Assembly (NCBI GenBank): GCA_946411385.1
Contig: CAMKDV010000012.1
Location: 1-64,000, forward strand
DNA from: an uncultured Bacteroidales bacterium
GTDB taxonomy: Bacteria > Bacteroidota > Bacteroidia > Bacteroidales > Paludibacteraceae
Length of the DNA: 64,000 nt
Direction of reading: 5' to 3'
Shown: in pieces, positions 8,490 to 18,319 of the stretch
Numbering within the stretch: position 1 is the stretch's first letter
Layout: each line of letters begins with the position of its first letter
The notes under the pieces: model-generated
Databases searched by the model: none
Seen by the model: only the letters and a program-made list of their open reading frames with translations
What the model was told of the DNA's origin: nothing
Made by a program: the position numbers and the translations under genes

Positions 8490-9095
8490 ATCTATATCCC
8501 CACAAATGGGGATGCGTAATTCATTTACCGTATCGTTGATGGCAAGGGTGAGCGTGAAGCTGTTCAGTCCCAGTTTGGAAGAGATGCTGATGATGCCCGG
8601 TTTGGCAGACGGCAACAGGGCAGCCAATATGCCGTCGAGCATCGTGCATAACTCGTCAGGTGTCATTGTCAGTTCGCTGACGAAGGGATCGAGATGCATC
8701 CTGGGAGTCAGACCTTTGTTGCGGAAAGCATCGTTATGGCGCGACAGCCACTCGGCTATGAACGGCTGGATAGTCAGACCGTACTGCTGCCTTTCGGCAT
8801 TGGTATGGAAGATGAAACCTGCGCCACGGATCGTCTCAACAGGACGCTTGTTGCTCCATCCCATCTTTCGCCGAAGGGCGTTGAGGTGTACATCAATAGT
8901 GCCTGTATCGTACTGAAAACGCGCACCCCACACATGATCGAGTATTTGCTCGCGCGTACAAAGCCTGTCGGCATGGCGCGCAAGAAAATCCATCAGACCG
9001 TACTCCAGCCCGGTCAGATGGATGTCCTGTCCGCTCTTGCGCACGCTGCGCTGTTCGCGGTCGATCTCAATATCATCAATCAAGGTGATGTACAT
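8481..9095 (-). CDS. OmpR/PhoB-type winged-helix protein fused to half of a histidine-kinase ATPase-like domain
   Basis: A 204-residue protein with no receiver domain. Residues 1-96 are an OmpR/PhoB C-terminal winged helix (LTGLEYGLMDFLARHADRL, then TIDVHLNALRRKMG and IRGAGFIF). Residues 105-190 resemble the start of a kinase catalytic domain: LTIQPFIAEWL linker, DPFVSELTMTPDEL, then MLDGILAALLPSAKPGIISI where kinases have an N-box. The N-box asparagines are replaced and the G boxes are missing, so ATP binding is unlikely. It may sense a ligand or dimerise there. It lies 12 bp from the COG0523 gene, and its stop overlaps the putative operator of the receptor gene. Confidence 0.8.
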   Translation of the reverse strand: MYITLIDDIEIDREQRSVRKSGQDIHLTGLEYGLMDFLARHADRLCTREQILDHVWGARFQYDTGTIDVHLNALRRKMGWSNKRPVETIRGAGFIFHTNAERQQYGLTIQPFIAEWLSRHNDAFRNKGLTPRMHLDPFVSELTMTPDELCTMLDGILAALLPSAKPGIISISSKLGLNSFTLTLAINDTVNELRIPICGDIDQS

Positions 9096-9107
9096 CAGGC
9101 GTTCTGA

Positions 9108-10325
9108 TTATGCCAGACACTCGTCCAATGCAGCCGTGATGGCGTGCTTGTCCAGATTGCGGCCAATGAATACGAGTTTCTGCATGCGGTCGCCGTAATG
9201 CTCATCCCAGTCACGCAGGATGCCCGGCTCGCTCTTCGCCATGAGCATCAGTTCTTCTTCAGGCATCGTGGCGTACCATTGTCCTGCCTGCTTCAAGCCG
9301 AACTGCTTGCCTGCCTGCTCAAACACATAGCACATGTCGTATTCCTCATCGAAATAGCACATGCCCTTTGCGCGGATGACCTCTTTCGGCCAATGACGAG
9401 CCACAAACTCGTCGAACTTGTTCAGGTCGAACGGTTGTCGGCGGAAATAGACGAAAGTGCCAATACCATATTCCTCTGCTTCGCCCTCGTCGTGATGGTG
9501 GTGATGATGGTGCTCATGATGATGCTCATGTTCCTCATGCACCTCATGCTCGTCGTCGTCATCATGGTGGTGATGCTCATGCTCGTCGTCCTCGTTGTTC
9601 TCGGCTTCTACCTCGTGCACCCAGGTAGCGCTGGTGGCTACATCATCGAAATCGAAAGCATGGGTGTCAAGTATCTTGCTGAAATCCACATCGCCGTAGT
9701 CGCATGGGATAATCTCCGCTTTGGGCTGGATGGCACGAATGACAGCCGTGAGGTGCGCCAGTTCGTTGGCACTGATCTCGGAGGCTTTGTTCAAAAGGAT
9801 CTTGTTGCAGAACTCAATCTGCTCGATCACCAGCTTCTCGATATCCTCTTCGCCGATATGCTCCGTCTGCAGCGCATCACCACAGCCGAACTCATCACGC
9901 ATACGCAGGGCGTCCACTACGGTAACGATGCAATCCAGGCGCGGCAGGTCATGACCGTCGTAGTTCGTCACGATCTGCGGGATGGAGCAGATAGTCTGTG
10001 CAATAGGTCCGGGTTCGCATATACCCGATGCCTCAATCACGATATAGTCGAACTGCTTTTGCGAAGTGATATCGTTGAGCTGCTCCACCAGATCCATCTT
10101 CAGCGTGCAGCAAATGCAGCCGTTCTGCAGTGCAACCAGGCTGTCGTCCTTCTGCCCGACAATACCGCCTTTGGCTATCAGGTCGGCATCAATATTCACC
10201 TCACCGATATCGTTGACGATAACGGCGAACTTGATGCCTTGGCGGTTGTTCAATATACGATTGAGAAGAGTGGTCTTGCCGCTACCCAGGTAGCCGGTCA
10301 ATAATAGTACGGGTACTGCTTTCAT
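9108..10325 (-). CDS. COG0523 (CobW/ZNG1-type) GTPase metallochaperone with His-rich loop
   Basis: A 405-residue G3E-family GTPase. Walker A is GYLGSGKT (11-18) and the metal motif GCICC is at 69-73, both hallmarks of COG0523. An acidic/His tract of about 45 residues (around 245-290, many HHHH and DDDD runs) separates the GTPase from the C-terminal CobW_C domain (from about 300). Family members deliver zinc, cobalt or other metals using GTP. The start at 10325 (MKAVPVLLLTG) is preferred over one 21 bp upstream. The regulator and TonB receptor follow on the same strand, so a shared metal response is plausible. Confidence 0.9.
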   Translation of the reverse strand: MKAVPVLLLTGYLGSGKTTLLNRILNNRQGIKFAVIVNDIGEVNIDADLIAKGGIVGQKDDSLVALQNGCICCTLKMDLVEQLNDITSQKQFDYIVIEASGICEPGPIAQTICSIPQIVTNYDGHDLPRLDCIVTVVDALRMRDEFGCGDALQTEHIGEEDIEKLVIEQIEFCNKILLNKASEISANELAHLTAVIRAIQPKAEIIPCDYGDVDFSKILDTHAFDFDDVATSATWVHEVEAENNEDDEHEHHHHDDDDEHEVHEEHEHHHEHHHHHHHDEGEAEEYGIGTFVYFRRQPFDLNKFDEFVARHWPKEVIRAKGMCYFDEEYDMCYVFEQAGKQFGLKQAGQWYATMPEEELMLMAKSEPGILRDWDEHYGDRMQKLVFIGRNLDKHAITAALDECLA

Positions 10326-10412
10326 GTTCTTTTGTTTTTTCCGCAATTAAGTCCACAAATAGTATGCCATATTGTAAATATAACGATTTTTTTGCAGTTT
10401 TTTTGCGTATTA

Positions 10413-10444
10413 TTTGCACATTTCAAAAAAAAGTTGTACCTTTG
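10413..10444 (+). promoter_or_regulatory. Promoter of the isomerase-like/fabD/MATE unit
   Basis: TTTG (10413-10416), 20 nt, TACCTTTG (10437-10444); the first start codon is 28 nt downstream of the box. Confidence 0.78.
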
Positions 10445-10472
10445 TGGCTGATTTCAAAAAACGCTATTTGTT

Positions 10473-11540
10473 ATGATCCATATGTTATCGTCCTCCATGC
10501 ACAAGGAGGAGTTGTCGTTACCTTTCGAGGTACCTGAAGCGTGGTCGGACAAGCGGCAGTGTGTAGCTGTGCTGACCGGCGGTACGGAAGCGGCTTTCAT
10601 CGAACTGGTGGAGCAGGGCAAGATATCCTTGCAGAAGCCTGTGTTTATCATGGCATCCGGCACGAGCAATTCGCTTGCCGCCTCGCTGGAGATATTGTCA
10701 TGGGTGCAGCAGCAATGCGGTCAGGGACGCGTCATCACTTCTGCCGAGCAGTTGCCTCATGCCGAGGATCATCTGAAGGACAAATATGTGGTGACCTTCT
10801 CGCCGAAGATGTCTACCGACGATGTACCCGAACCTATGCGTCTGGGCGTGATAGGCGAGCCGTCGGACTGGCTGATTGCTTCGAAAGTGGATGCCGACTA
10901 TATCCGTACGCAGACCGGCATCTCGCTCATCAAAGTGCCGATAGAGGAGGTAACCTCGTTGGGTGAGGTAGATCCCGGCATGAAGGGAGCAGAGCAGATT
11001 TATGCGCGCCTGAAAGAGCTGGTCAGAAAATATGACCTGCAAGGTCTGACGCTTCGCTGCTTTGACCTGCTCAGTACGGTCAAGAACACGGGCTGCGTGG
11101 CGCTGAGCAAGCTGAACGACGAGGGTATACCTGCCGCTTGCGAGGGAGATATTCCTCTGCTGCTGACGATGGTTCTGGCCAAGCGCAAATACAATCAGGT
11201 AGGTTTTCAGGTCAACCCAGCACGCATCCAGCCAGACGGCAAGATGCTGTTTGCCCATTGCACCATCCCGCTGAAGATGACCTCGTCGCATGTATATGAC
11301 ACGCATTTCGAGTCCGGCATAGGCGTAGGTATCCATGGCGAACTGCCTGAAGGCAAGTACCGTCTGATGAAGCTCTCGCCCGACCTGACGCAGCTCATCG
11401 ACGAGCCCGTCACGCTTCTGAGCAACCAGTACGAAGCAAACCTGTGCCGTACACAGGTATGGCTGCAAGGCTCCAAGAAACTGGCACAACGGCTGCTGGC
11501 ACACCCCATAGCCAATCATCATCTGCTCGTAAAAGCATAA
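10473..11540 (+). CDS. L-fucose/L-arabinose isomerase-related protein
   Basis: A 355-residue cytoplasmic protein. The segment CVALSKLNDEGIPAACEGDI near residue 210-228 contains the ACEGD signature of the fucose isomerase family (COG2407), where the Glu binds the catalytic metal. A following VNPARI...LFAHCTIP stretch also fits. Family members interconvert aldoses and ketoses, but many short homologues have no assigned substrate. It is first in an apparent operon with fabD (36-bp gap). No sugar genes adjoin it, so the actual substrate is open. Confidence 0.65.
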   Translation: MIHMLSSSMHKEELSLPFEVPEAWSDKRQCVAVLTGGTEAAFIELVEQGKISLQKPVFIMASGTSNSLAASLEILSWVQQQCGQGRVITSAEQLPHAEDHLKDKYVVTFSPKMSTDDVPEPMRLGVIGEPSDWLIASKVDADYIRTQTGISLIKVPIEEVTSLGEVDPGMKGAEQIYARLKELVRKYDLQGLTLRCFDLLSTVKNTGCVALSKLNDEGIPAACEGDIPLLLTMVLAKRKYNQVGFQVNPARIQPDGKMLFAHCTIPLKMTSSHVYDTHFESGIGVGIHGELPEGKYRLMKLSPDLTQLIDEPVTLLSNQYEANLCRTQVWLQGSKKLAQRLLAHPIANHHLLVKA

Positions 11541-11576
11541 TATAAATCACTTATTAACAATAGTATAACACACAAT

Positions 11577-12446
11577 ATGAAAGCATTCGTTTTTCCCGGA
11601 CAGGGAAGTCAATATACCGGCATGGGCAAGAATCTGTACGAACAGTACCCTATGGCTCGTGATCTGTTTGAAGAGGCCAACACGATTCTCGGTTTTCGCA
11701 TCACGGATGTGATGTTCGAAGGTACGGACGAGGAACTGCGTGCCACCCGCGTTACGCAACCGGCCGTGTTCCTCCATTCGGTAATAGCCCACATGGTCAA
11801 TACGATAGAAGAACCTCAGATGGTAGCCGGTCACAGCCTGGGTGAGTTCTCCGCCCTGGTGGCTGCAGGCGCGCTGTCGTTTGAGGACGGCTTGCGCCTG
11901 GTAAGCGCCCGTGCAGAGGCTATGCAAAAAGCATGCGAGATGCATCCCGGCACGATGGCGGCTGTGCTTGGCCTGCCTGACGAGAAAGTGGAAGAGATAT
12001 GCAGCGGCATACAAGAAGGAGTAGTGGTGGCTGCCAATTTCAACTGTCCCGGACAAGTGGTTATCTCCGGCAGCATGGAAGGCATCGATGCCGCTATACC
12101 CGTACTGAAAGAAGCCGGTGCACGCCGTGCCATCAAGCTGCCTGTAGGCGGTGCGTTCCACTCGCCGCTCATGCAACCTGCTGCTGATGCCCTGCGTACC
12201 GCCATTGAGCAGGTGTCGTTCCATTATCCTACATGCCCGGTGTATCAGAATGTGTGCGCCACTCCGCAAACGCAGCCGGAACAGATTCGCCACAACCTGC
12301 TGCTCCAGCTTACCTCACCTGTACGCTGGACACAATCGGTTATGCAGATGATAGCCGACGGGGCAGACACCTTCTATGAGTTCGGCCCCGGAGATGTGCT
12401 CAAGAACCTGATAAAGAAAATCAATCCTGAGGTAACGATAGGCTAA
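11577..12446 (+). CDS. fabD: Malonyl-CoA:ACP transacylase
   Basis: A 289-residue FabD that loads malonyl groups onto acyl carrier protein for fatty acid synthesis. GQGSQ at 8-12 and the nucleophile elbow GHSLGE with S87 are present, as is the catalytic His in GGAFHSPLM. The C-terminal FYEFGPGDVLKNLIKK is typical. Length matches the family. The MATE gene starts 15 bp after its stop. Confidence 0.96.
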   Translation: MKAFVFPGQGSQYTGMGKNLYEQYPMARDLFEEANTILGFRITDVMFEGTDEELRATRVTQPAVFLHSVIAHMVNTIEEPQMVAGHSLGEFSALVAAGALSFEDGLRLVSARAEAMQKACEMHPGTMAAVLGLPDEKVEEICSGIQEGVVVAANFNCPGQVVISGSMEGIDAAIPVLKEAGARRAIKLPVGGAFHSPLMQPAADALRTAIEQVSFHYPTCPVYQNVCATPQTQPEQIRHNLLLQLTSPVRWTQSVMQMIADGADTFYEFGPGDVLKNLIKKINPEVTIG

Positions 12447-12461
12447 CCCTGCATCACACAT

Positions 12462-13817
12462 TTGACAGTTGACTTTCCACTCCATAAGTCGATCTTGAGG
12501 ATAGCCGTCCCGTCTATCCTTGCCAATATCACCATCCCGCTGGTAGGGCTGGTGGATATGGTTATTGCCGGACATATATCCCAGGCATGGGCTATCGGCG
12601 GCATAGCGGTCGGCACTATGCTGTTCGACATGCTGTATGGCTGTTTCGGCTTTCTGCGGGTCAGTACGGCGGGTTTGACGGCTCAAGCCTATGGCGCTAA
12701 CAATCCCCGGGAATGTGGCAGTCTGTTCATGCGTTCCGGCGGTATAGCACTGGCAGGCGCGTTGCTTATATGGCTGCTGCAAACGGTATATCTTGAGGCT
12801 GTGCTGTATGTGATGCCCTGCTCTGAGGAGGTAGCCGGTTTCGCGCGCGAATATTTCCGTATTCGTGTATGGGCTGCTCCCGCCACGCTTATGCTCATGA
12901 CCTGCAAAGGCTGGTTTATCGGCATGCAGGACGGCACGCGTGCGATGGTGGCAGATGTGGTGGTGAATGGCGTGAATATGCTGGCGTCCTACCTGCTGGC
13001 TGTGCGTACGCCGCTTGGAGCGATAGGCGTGGCATGGGGAACGCTGATAGCCCAATGGCTCGGACTGATCGTGGCGCTGACGATGATAGCAGTACGTTAT
13101 CGTGAGCATTTCCGCTTCTCGTTTTCAGGCTTCCGCCTGTCGGCAGACAAAAAGCTGTTCCGCCTCAACGCCGATCTGTTTGTCCGCTCTCTGTGTTTCA
13201 TCATCGTATATGTGGGTTGGACGGCTATCTCGTCCGCCTATGGTGATGTGGATCTGGCTGCCTCTGCGCTGATGATGAAGCTATTCATGCTCTTCTCGTT
13301 CTTTATCGACGGCTTTGCCTACGCCGCCGAAGCCCTTGTAGGCAAGCAGATAGGTGAGAGCGGCCTATCTGATGACCTGTCCGGCGCTATGGAGACCGAC
13401 GGCGAAGCATTCTCCCGCCTGATGCGTGCTTTGTTTGGCTGGGGAACGGGTATGGCGCTACTGTTCAGTCTGCTGTATGCGCTCTTTCCCGAAACGATAT
13501 ATGGATGGATGACTACTGACAGACCGGTAGTGGAAGCGTTGGCGCACTATACGCCATGGCTGGTGGCGATGCCGATAGTCAGTATGCTGGCATTCATGTG
13601 GGATGGCGTGTTTGCCGGCGCTACGCAGGGGCAGACCATTCGCAACGCGATGCTCTATGCCGCGTCGGCTTTTGCCGGTACATACCTCATCTGCTATCTG
13701 GCTGCTGATGCCATAGGATTTACACTAAGCCTGCACGCGCTGTTTGCCGCCTACTTTGCTCACCTGGCGGCACGCGTAATATACCTCACATGGAAGTATA
13801 TTAGAACTCAGAGGTAA
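12462..13817 (+). CDS. MATE-family multidrug/cation antiporter
   Basis: A 451-residue inner-membrane protein with about 12 transmembrane segments arranged as two MatE halves. The N-terminus [20 protein letters not shown] is the usual MATE start, which requires the TTG at 12462 because no ATG lies upstream in frame and the next ATG would cut helix 1. Family members export drugs or metabolites with Na+ or H+. It is probably co-transcribed with fabD. The last 17 bp overlap the convergent prfC gene. Confidence 0.92.
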   Translation: MTVDFPLHKSILRIAVPSILANITIPLVGLVDMVIAGHISQAWAIGGIAVGTMLFDMLYGCFGFLRVSTAGLTAQAYGANNPRECGSLFMRSGGIALAGALLIWLLQTVYLEAVLYVMPCSEEVAGFAREYFRIRVWAAPATLMLMTCKGWFIGMQDGTRAMVADVVVNGVNMLASYLLAVRTPLGAIGVAWGTLIAQWLGLIVALTMIAVRYREHFRFSFSGFRLSADKKLFRLNADLFVRSLCFIIVYVGWTAISSAYGDVDLAASALMMKLFMLFSFFIDGFAYAAEALVGKQIGESGLSDDLSGAMETDGEAFSRLMRALFGWGTGMALLFSLLYALFPETIYGWMTTDRPVVEALAHYTPWLVAMPIVSMLAFMWDGVFAGATQGQTIRNAMLYAASAFAGTYLICYLAADAIGFTLSLHALFAAYFAHLAARVIYLTWKYIRTQR

Positions 13818-15294
13818 AGTGGAATTTGATGTTGGGGTAGTCCTGCTGCGCCATGCTCAGGATATACGCGCTATCTGCCATAAACACATCCCGTCCTTCC
13901 TTGTCGAACGCCATATATTGCGTCTTGCGCTTCTTGAAGGTGTCAATCTCCTTGGCATCATCGCTCTCAATCCAGCATGCTTTGTACATCTGTAGCGGTT
14001 GCCATTTGCATTTGGCCTGGTACTCGTGCTCGAGCCTGTACTGGATCACTTCAAACTGCAGTTGACCTACCGTACCAATGATCTTTCTGCCGTTCAGTTG
14101 GCTGACAAACAGCTGCGCCACACCCTCGTCCATCAGCTGGTTGACACCTTTCTCCAATTGTTTTTGCTTCATGGGGTCGGCATTGTCGATATACTTGAAC
14201 ATCTCGGGCGAGAAACTGGGTAGTCCCTTGAAATGCAGATCCTCACCGCTGGTTAGGGTGTCGCCGATCTTGAAGTTACCCGTATCGGGCAGACCCACTA
14301 TATCGCCGGCGTACGCCTCATCCACGGTCTCTTTCTTTTGCGCCATGAAGCAGGTAGGTGACGAGAAGCGCATCTGCTGGCCTTTGCGTACGTGCTTGTA
14401 ATAGGTGTTGCGCTCGAACTTACCCGAACATATCTTGAAGAATGCGATGCACGAACGGTGATTAGGGTCCATGTTGGCGTGAATCTTGAAGCAGAAACCC
14501 GTAAATCCTTCCTCATTGGGGTATACTGTCCTCTCCTCGGCAGCCACAGGGCGTGGCGAGGGAGCATTCTGAACAAAAAAATCCAGCAGTTCTTGTACGC
14601 CTATTGTCTTGTACGCCGATCCGAAAAAGACGGGTGCCACATCGCCGCTCAAGTACGCCCGTTTGTCAAACGCGGGGTACACGCCGTCAATCAGCTCCAT
14701 ATCTGCCTGCAACTTCTCGCTCAGCTCAGCCGGACGGTTGTTCAGAGCAAATACCGACTCAAAGCGCAGACCCTGGTCGTTCGCCCAGGTGATTGGCACA
14801 CAATGAATACCCAGCTCTTTCTCCGCCTCATCCATCAGGTCGAACGGGTCTTTGCCCTCGCGGTCCATCTTGTTCATGAAGATCATCACGGGCGTCTTGC
14901 GCATACGGCATACCTCCATCAGGCGGCGTGTCTGCGTCTCTACACCTTTAGCGCTGTCAATCACCACGATGGCGCTGTCTACTGCCGTCAGGGTGCGGAA
15001 AGTGTCCTCCGCAAAGTCCTGGTGACCCGGGGTGTCAAGGATATTGATATGGTAGTCCGAATAGTCGAAACCCATCACGGAGGTAGCTACCGAGATGCCA
15101 CGCTGCTTCTCTATCTCCATCCAGTCGGAGGTAGCGGTGCGGCGGATCTTGTTGCTCTTTACGGCACCTGCTACATGGATAGCGCCTCCGTACAATAGGA
15201 GTTTCTCGGTCAATGTGGTCTTACCGGCATCCGGGTGGGAGATGATGGCAAATGTCCTGCGACGAAGTATTTCTTGTTGGTCTGCTGTTGTCAT
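13801..15294 (-). CDS. prfC: Peptide chain release factor 3
   Basis: A 497-residue translational GTPase that recycles RF1/RF2 from the ribosome. G1 is SHPDAGKT (19-26), then RGISV, DTPGH and NKMD. The C-terminal domains 2 and 3 match RF3 ([32 protein letters not shown]). It is single, with its own promoter upstream, and ends tail-to-tail with the MATE gene with a 17-bp overlap. Confidence 0.96.
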   Translation of the reverse strand: MTTADQQEILRRRTFAIISHPDAGKTTLTEKLLLYGGAIHVAGAVKSNKIRRTATSDWMEIEKQRGISVATSVMGFDYSDYHINILDTPGHQDFAEDTFRTLTAVDSAIVVIDSAKGVETQTRRLMEVCRMRKTPVMIFMNKMDREGKDPFDLMDEAEKELGIHCVPITWANDQGLRFESVFALNNRPAELSEKLQADMELIDGVYPAFDKRAYLSGDVAPVFFGSAYKTIGVQELLDFFVQNAPSPRPVAAEERTVYPNEEGFTGFCFKIHANMDPNHRSCIAFFKICSGKFERNTYYKHVRKGQQMRFSSPTCFMAQKKETVDEAYAGDIVGLPDTGNFKIGDTLTSGEDLHFKGLPSFSPEMFKYIDNADPMKQKQLEKGVNQLMDEGVAQLFVSQLNGRKIIGTVGQLQFEVIQYRLEHEYQAKCKWQPLQMYKACWIESDDAKEIDTFKKRKTQYMAFDKEGRDVFMADSAYILSMAQQDYPNIKFHFTSEF

Positions 15295-15319
15295 AGATAG
15301 TTCATATGCTTTGTGTCAG

Positions 15320-15350
15320 CAAAATTACGAAAAAAAACTGATATTTGCAA
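15320..15350 (-). promoter_or_regulatory. prfC promoter
   Basis: Minus-strand TAATTTTG (15320-15327) with TTG (15348-15350) 20 nt upstream. The start codon is 26 nt downstream. Confidence 0.65.
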
Positions 15351-15375
15351 GAAATTGCCGCTTTTTGCAGAAAAA

Positions 15376-15407
15376 TTTGCAGATATGCAAAAATTTTTGT
15401 ATCTTTG
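15376..15407 (+). promoter_or_regulatory. menA promoter
   Basis: TTTG (15376-15379), 20 nt, TATCTTTG (15400-15407). The ATG at 15434 follows 27 nt after the box, which decides the start against a much longer upstream reading frame. Confidence 0.78.
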
Positions 15408-15433
15408 TGCTGCAAATTGCAAATACTAACCAA

Positions 15434-16315
15434 ATGAACAAATATATTCCTTCACTTCGCTTGCGCACTCTTCCGCTCTCGATGTCGGGTATTATCCTTG
15501 GCGGCGGTATGGCTTGGCAGTACTTTGCCGCGACGGCCGCAGCTTTTTCCGTCATGAGATATATCTGCGTGTTTGCGCTGGCTATACTTACTACGCTCAG
15601 TTTGCAGATATTGAGCAACCTGTCCAACGAGCTGGGCGATGCCATCAAGGGCACCGACGAACAGCAGCAGGGCAGGGCAGCGTACGGTCTGCAAGCCGGA
15701 ACACTCAGCTATGTGGAGATGAAGCGTTTCATCGGCGTGTTTGTCGTGTTGAGCATGATCTTCGGCACAGCCCTCGTGCTGGCGGCTTTCCGTACGCTGT
15801 TCTGCTGGCAGAGTGTCGTATTTCTCGGTCTGGGACTGCTCGCCATCATCGGCGCGATGACCTATACCTTGGGCAAGCACAACTACGGCTACAAGGGCTA
15901 CGGAGATATAGGCGTCTTTCTGTTCTTTGGGCTGCTAAGCACCATAGGCAGTTTCTATCTCCAGACGCAAACCGTCACGTTTGAAGTCGTATTGGCAGCC
16001 GTGGCGATTGGTCTGCCTATCGTGGGCGTGTTGAACCTCAATAACATTCGCGATCGCGAGAATGATATCCTCCATGGCAAACGCACCTTTGCCGTTCGTA
16101 TTGGCAAGAAGGCAGCTACGGTCTATCACGCGCTGCTGTTAGCCGGATGTATGGCGCTGTTTGCCTGCCTAAGCTGTTGGTATACGCTGATAGCTATGCC
16201 GGTGTTTGTATGGCAGGTGTGGTACATCTGTACCCACGACGGCAAAGCATTGGATAAGCAGATGCCTGTACTCATGTTCACCACCATCGCCATCGCCGTG
16301 TTGGCAATTATATAG
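15434..16315 (+). CDS. menA: 1,4-dihydroxy-2-naphthoate polyprenyltransferase
   Basis: A 293-residue UbiA-superfamily membrane prenyltransferase that attaches the isoprenoid tail in menaquinone synthesis. About nine transmembrane segments are evident. The first Asp-rich motif is NELGDAIKGTD and the second is NNIRDRENDILHGKRT, both in cytoplasmic loops as expected. Length and LPLSMSGIILGGGMA near the start fit MenA. The S4 gene follows after 19 bp, so the two are likely co-transcribed. Confidence 0.93.
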   Translation: MNKYIPSLRLRTLPLSMSGIILGGGMAWQYFAATAAAFSVMRYICVFALAILTTLSLQILSNLSNELGDAIKGTDEQQQGRAAYGLQAGTLSYVEMKRFIGVFVVLSMIFGTALVLAAFRTLFCWQSVVFLGLGLLAIIGAMTYTLGKHNYGYKGYGDIGVFLFFGLLSTIGSFYLQTQTVTFEVVLAAVAIGLPIVGVLNLNNIRDRENDILHGKRTFAVRIGKKAATVYHALLLAGCMALFACLSCWYTLIAMPVFVWQVWYICTHDGKALDKQMPVLMFTTIAIAVLAII

Positions 16316-16334
16316 TTCCTAATTTTGAATCATC

Positions 16335-16751
16335 ATGGAAGTACGAGTAGATAAATACTTGTTTGCCATGCGGATCTACAAGACCCGCAGCATTGCTGCC
16401 GACGCGTGCAAGAACGGCCGTATCAAGATGAACGGTGTGGAACTCAAGCCGTCGCGTGTGTTTCATGTGGGGGATGTCTTTACCGTGAGGAAAGGGGCTA
16501 TCACCTATACCTATCGCATCCTTCAGCTGTGCGAACATCGTCTGGGCGCCAAACTTGTGCCGGACTATCTGCGTGACGAGACTTCGCCCGAGCAACTTGA
16601 ACTGCTCCAACTGGCTCGTCTTGCCGGACAGACAGGTCGTGACCGTGGCACGGGACGGCCTACCAAGAAAGACCGTCGGGAAATCGAGTCGTTCATCAGT
16701 TCGGACTATGATGCCGACCTCGACGAATGGGATGACGAGGATGATGAATAA
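16335..16751 (+). CDS. S4-domain RNA-binding protein, Hsp15-like
   Basis: A 138-residue protein whose first 60 residues are an S4 RNA-binding domain (VRVDKYLFAMRIYKTRSIA, then GRIKMNG and VGDVFTVR). Hsp15 homologues bind stalled large-subunit/tRNA complexes. The C-terminus is basic (GRDRGTGRPTKKDRREIE) and then strongly acidic (DADLDEWDDEDDE). A terminator follows at once. Confidence 0.88.
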   Translation: MEVRVDKYLFAMRIYKTRSIAADACKNGRIKMNGVELKPSRVFHVGDVFTVRKGAITYTYRILQLCEHRLGAKLVPDYLRDETSPEQLELLQLARLAGQTGRDRGTGRPTKKDRREIESFISSDYDADLDEWDDEDDE

Positions 16752-16775
16752 AGGGTGCTCCGTGGCACCCTTTAC
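16750..16775 (+). terminator. Terminator after the S4 gene
   Basis: AAAGGGTGC-TCCGTG-GCACCCTTT hairpin starting at the stop codon. It sits between convergent genes and could serve both strands. Confidence 0.82.
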
Positions 16776-16801
16776 TCTGTTTGTTAGCGTAACTCTTGCA
16801 C

Positions 16802-18319
16802 CTATTTCTTTAGTACTTTCAGTATCATCGGCTCCATGATCTCATAGCCTGCATCGAGCGGATGTACTTCGTCGTTGCTCAGTCCTTCTTTCAATCCGCC
16901 GTCTTCTGCCGCCATAGCGCTGTAGTAGTCCACGTACGTTATTTTGTTCTTCTCTGCGTACGCCTTGATCATGGCGTTGAGTTGGCGAATCTGCTCCGCT
17001 GCGTCAGGTACGGTGGGGTTCCATCTAAACGATCGTGCCGGCAGGGCGGAGCAAAGGATAGGACGGATCTTGTTTGCCTTGGCCAGTTCGCACATTGAGA
17101 TGATGTTACCCATCGTGTGTTCCAGCGTGATGGTGCCGTTGTTCTGCGCGATATCGTTCGTGCCGCACATGATGACTACCGTCTTCGGATGCAGGTCAAT
17201 CACATCCTGCCGCATCCTCACCAGTAGTTCGGCAGAGGTTTGTCCGCCTATGCCGCGACCCGTAAAGCCGTTCTGCTCAAAGAACTGCGGACGCATCTTG
17301 TACCAGTTGCGCGTAATGCTGTTGCCGTAGAAGACGACGGTAGTCTTGCCGTTAGCGGCATGGATGCTGTCGTTCTGGCGCTCATAGTAGCCGAACCGTG
17401 CCCAATCTTTTAGGCGGTTGTTGCGTGTGCGGACGGTCTTGTTGTGCTGTACGACCATGTTGTATACATCCCGGCTGATGGTCATCGGTGTGCATACTGC
17501 TATTACGGGATAGTGGTCGCTCAGGTAGGGTACACCATAGCCGCTTCTCAGGATTCGGAACTCCAGTGCAGACGCATTGCGGTAGAAGATATAATCAATG
17601 ATCTTGCCTTTGCCTTTGCCCCAGCTGTGGAAGGTCATACCAGGATTTGTGACGGGCGCTTCGTTCTGCGCCAGCTTCATGCTGTTCCACATCGGTGACA
17701 ACTCAGGAGCATCGGGCGTAACATTCAAATCACCCATGACGAACATAGGTATGGTGTCGCCTCCGATAGCAATGGCGCTATCGGCGATGAGTGCCAGCGA
17801 TTTCTCGCGGGCAACGACACCTTTGTGGTCCAGATGGGTGTTGAATACCAGGTACAGTTGTCCGCTCTTCCTGTCACGCAGATGTACATAGGTGACGATG
17901 CGTTTGTACTTGCCGTCCCATCCGCGCGATGGTATATCAGGCGTCTCGCTCAGCCAGAAAGTGTTCGTCCTCACCAGTTCGTACTTGTCGGTACGGAAGA
18001 AGATGGCGCATGCCTCGTCCTCGCGGTTGTTCGGATCACGGCTGATGGCTACTCCGTCATACCAAGGCGTTAGGTGTTGGCGCAGATAAGCCTCCTGGTC
18101 GGGCATCTCTTCCTGCATACCTACTACATCGGGCTGCTCTGCCAGAAGCATCTTGACGGCTGCTTCCTTGCGGTTTTCCCAACTGTTGACGCCATCCTGC
18201 TCGTTTTTGACCGACGAGCGCAGGTTGTACGACATGATGGTAATGCTCTGCGCCAATATAGGCCCCAGAACGAACGGTGACAGCATAAGTGCCGCGAGGA
18301 TGATTAGTTTGCGTTTCAT
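16802..18319 (-). CDS. EEP-family phosphatase/phosphodiesterase fused to an SGNH esterase
   Basis: A 505-residue secreted protein (signal peptide ending near ILAQS). Residues about 25-280 are an endonuclease/exonuclease/phosphatase domain with MSYNLR, VVGMQEE, FNTHLDHKG, MGDLNVTPD and LSDHYPV. Residues about 320-503 are an SGNH/GDSL hydrolase: block I reads GNSIT rather than GDSIT, with GGQTS, CGTNDIAQ and NDEVHPLDAGY completing the catalytic set. EEP enzymes cleave phosphomonoesters or phosphodiesters, and SGNH enzymes remove acyl groups. The fusion suggests a substrate carrying both. It is last in the SusC/D operon and overlaps the antiporter gene by ATGA. Confidence 0.9.
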   Translation of the reverse strand: MKRKLIILAALMLSPFVLGPILAQSITIMSYNLRSSVKNEQDGVNSWENRKEAAVKMLLAEQPDVVGMQEEMPDQEAYLRQHLTPWYDGVAISRDPNNREDEACAIFFRTDKYELVRTNTFWLSETPDIPSRGWDGKYKRIVTYVHLRDRKSGQLYLVFNTHLDHKGVVAREKSLALIADSAIAIGGDTIPMFVMGDLNVTPDAPELSPMWNSMKLAQNEAPVTNPGMTFHSWGKGKGKIIDYIFYRNASALEFRILRSGYGVPYLSDHYPVIAVCTPMTISRDVYNMVVQHNKTVRTRNNRLKDWARFGYYERQNDSIHAANGKTTVVFYGNSITRNWYKMRPQFFEQNGFTGRGIGGQTSAELLVRMRQDVIDLHPKTVVIMCGTNDIAQNNGTITLEHTMGNIISMCELAKANKIRPILCSALPARSFRWNPTVPDAAEQIRQLNAMIKAYAEKNKITYVDYYSAMAAEDGGLKEGLSNDEVHPLDAGYEIMEPMILKVLKK

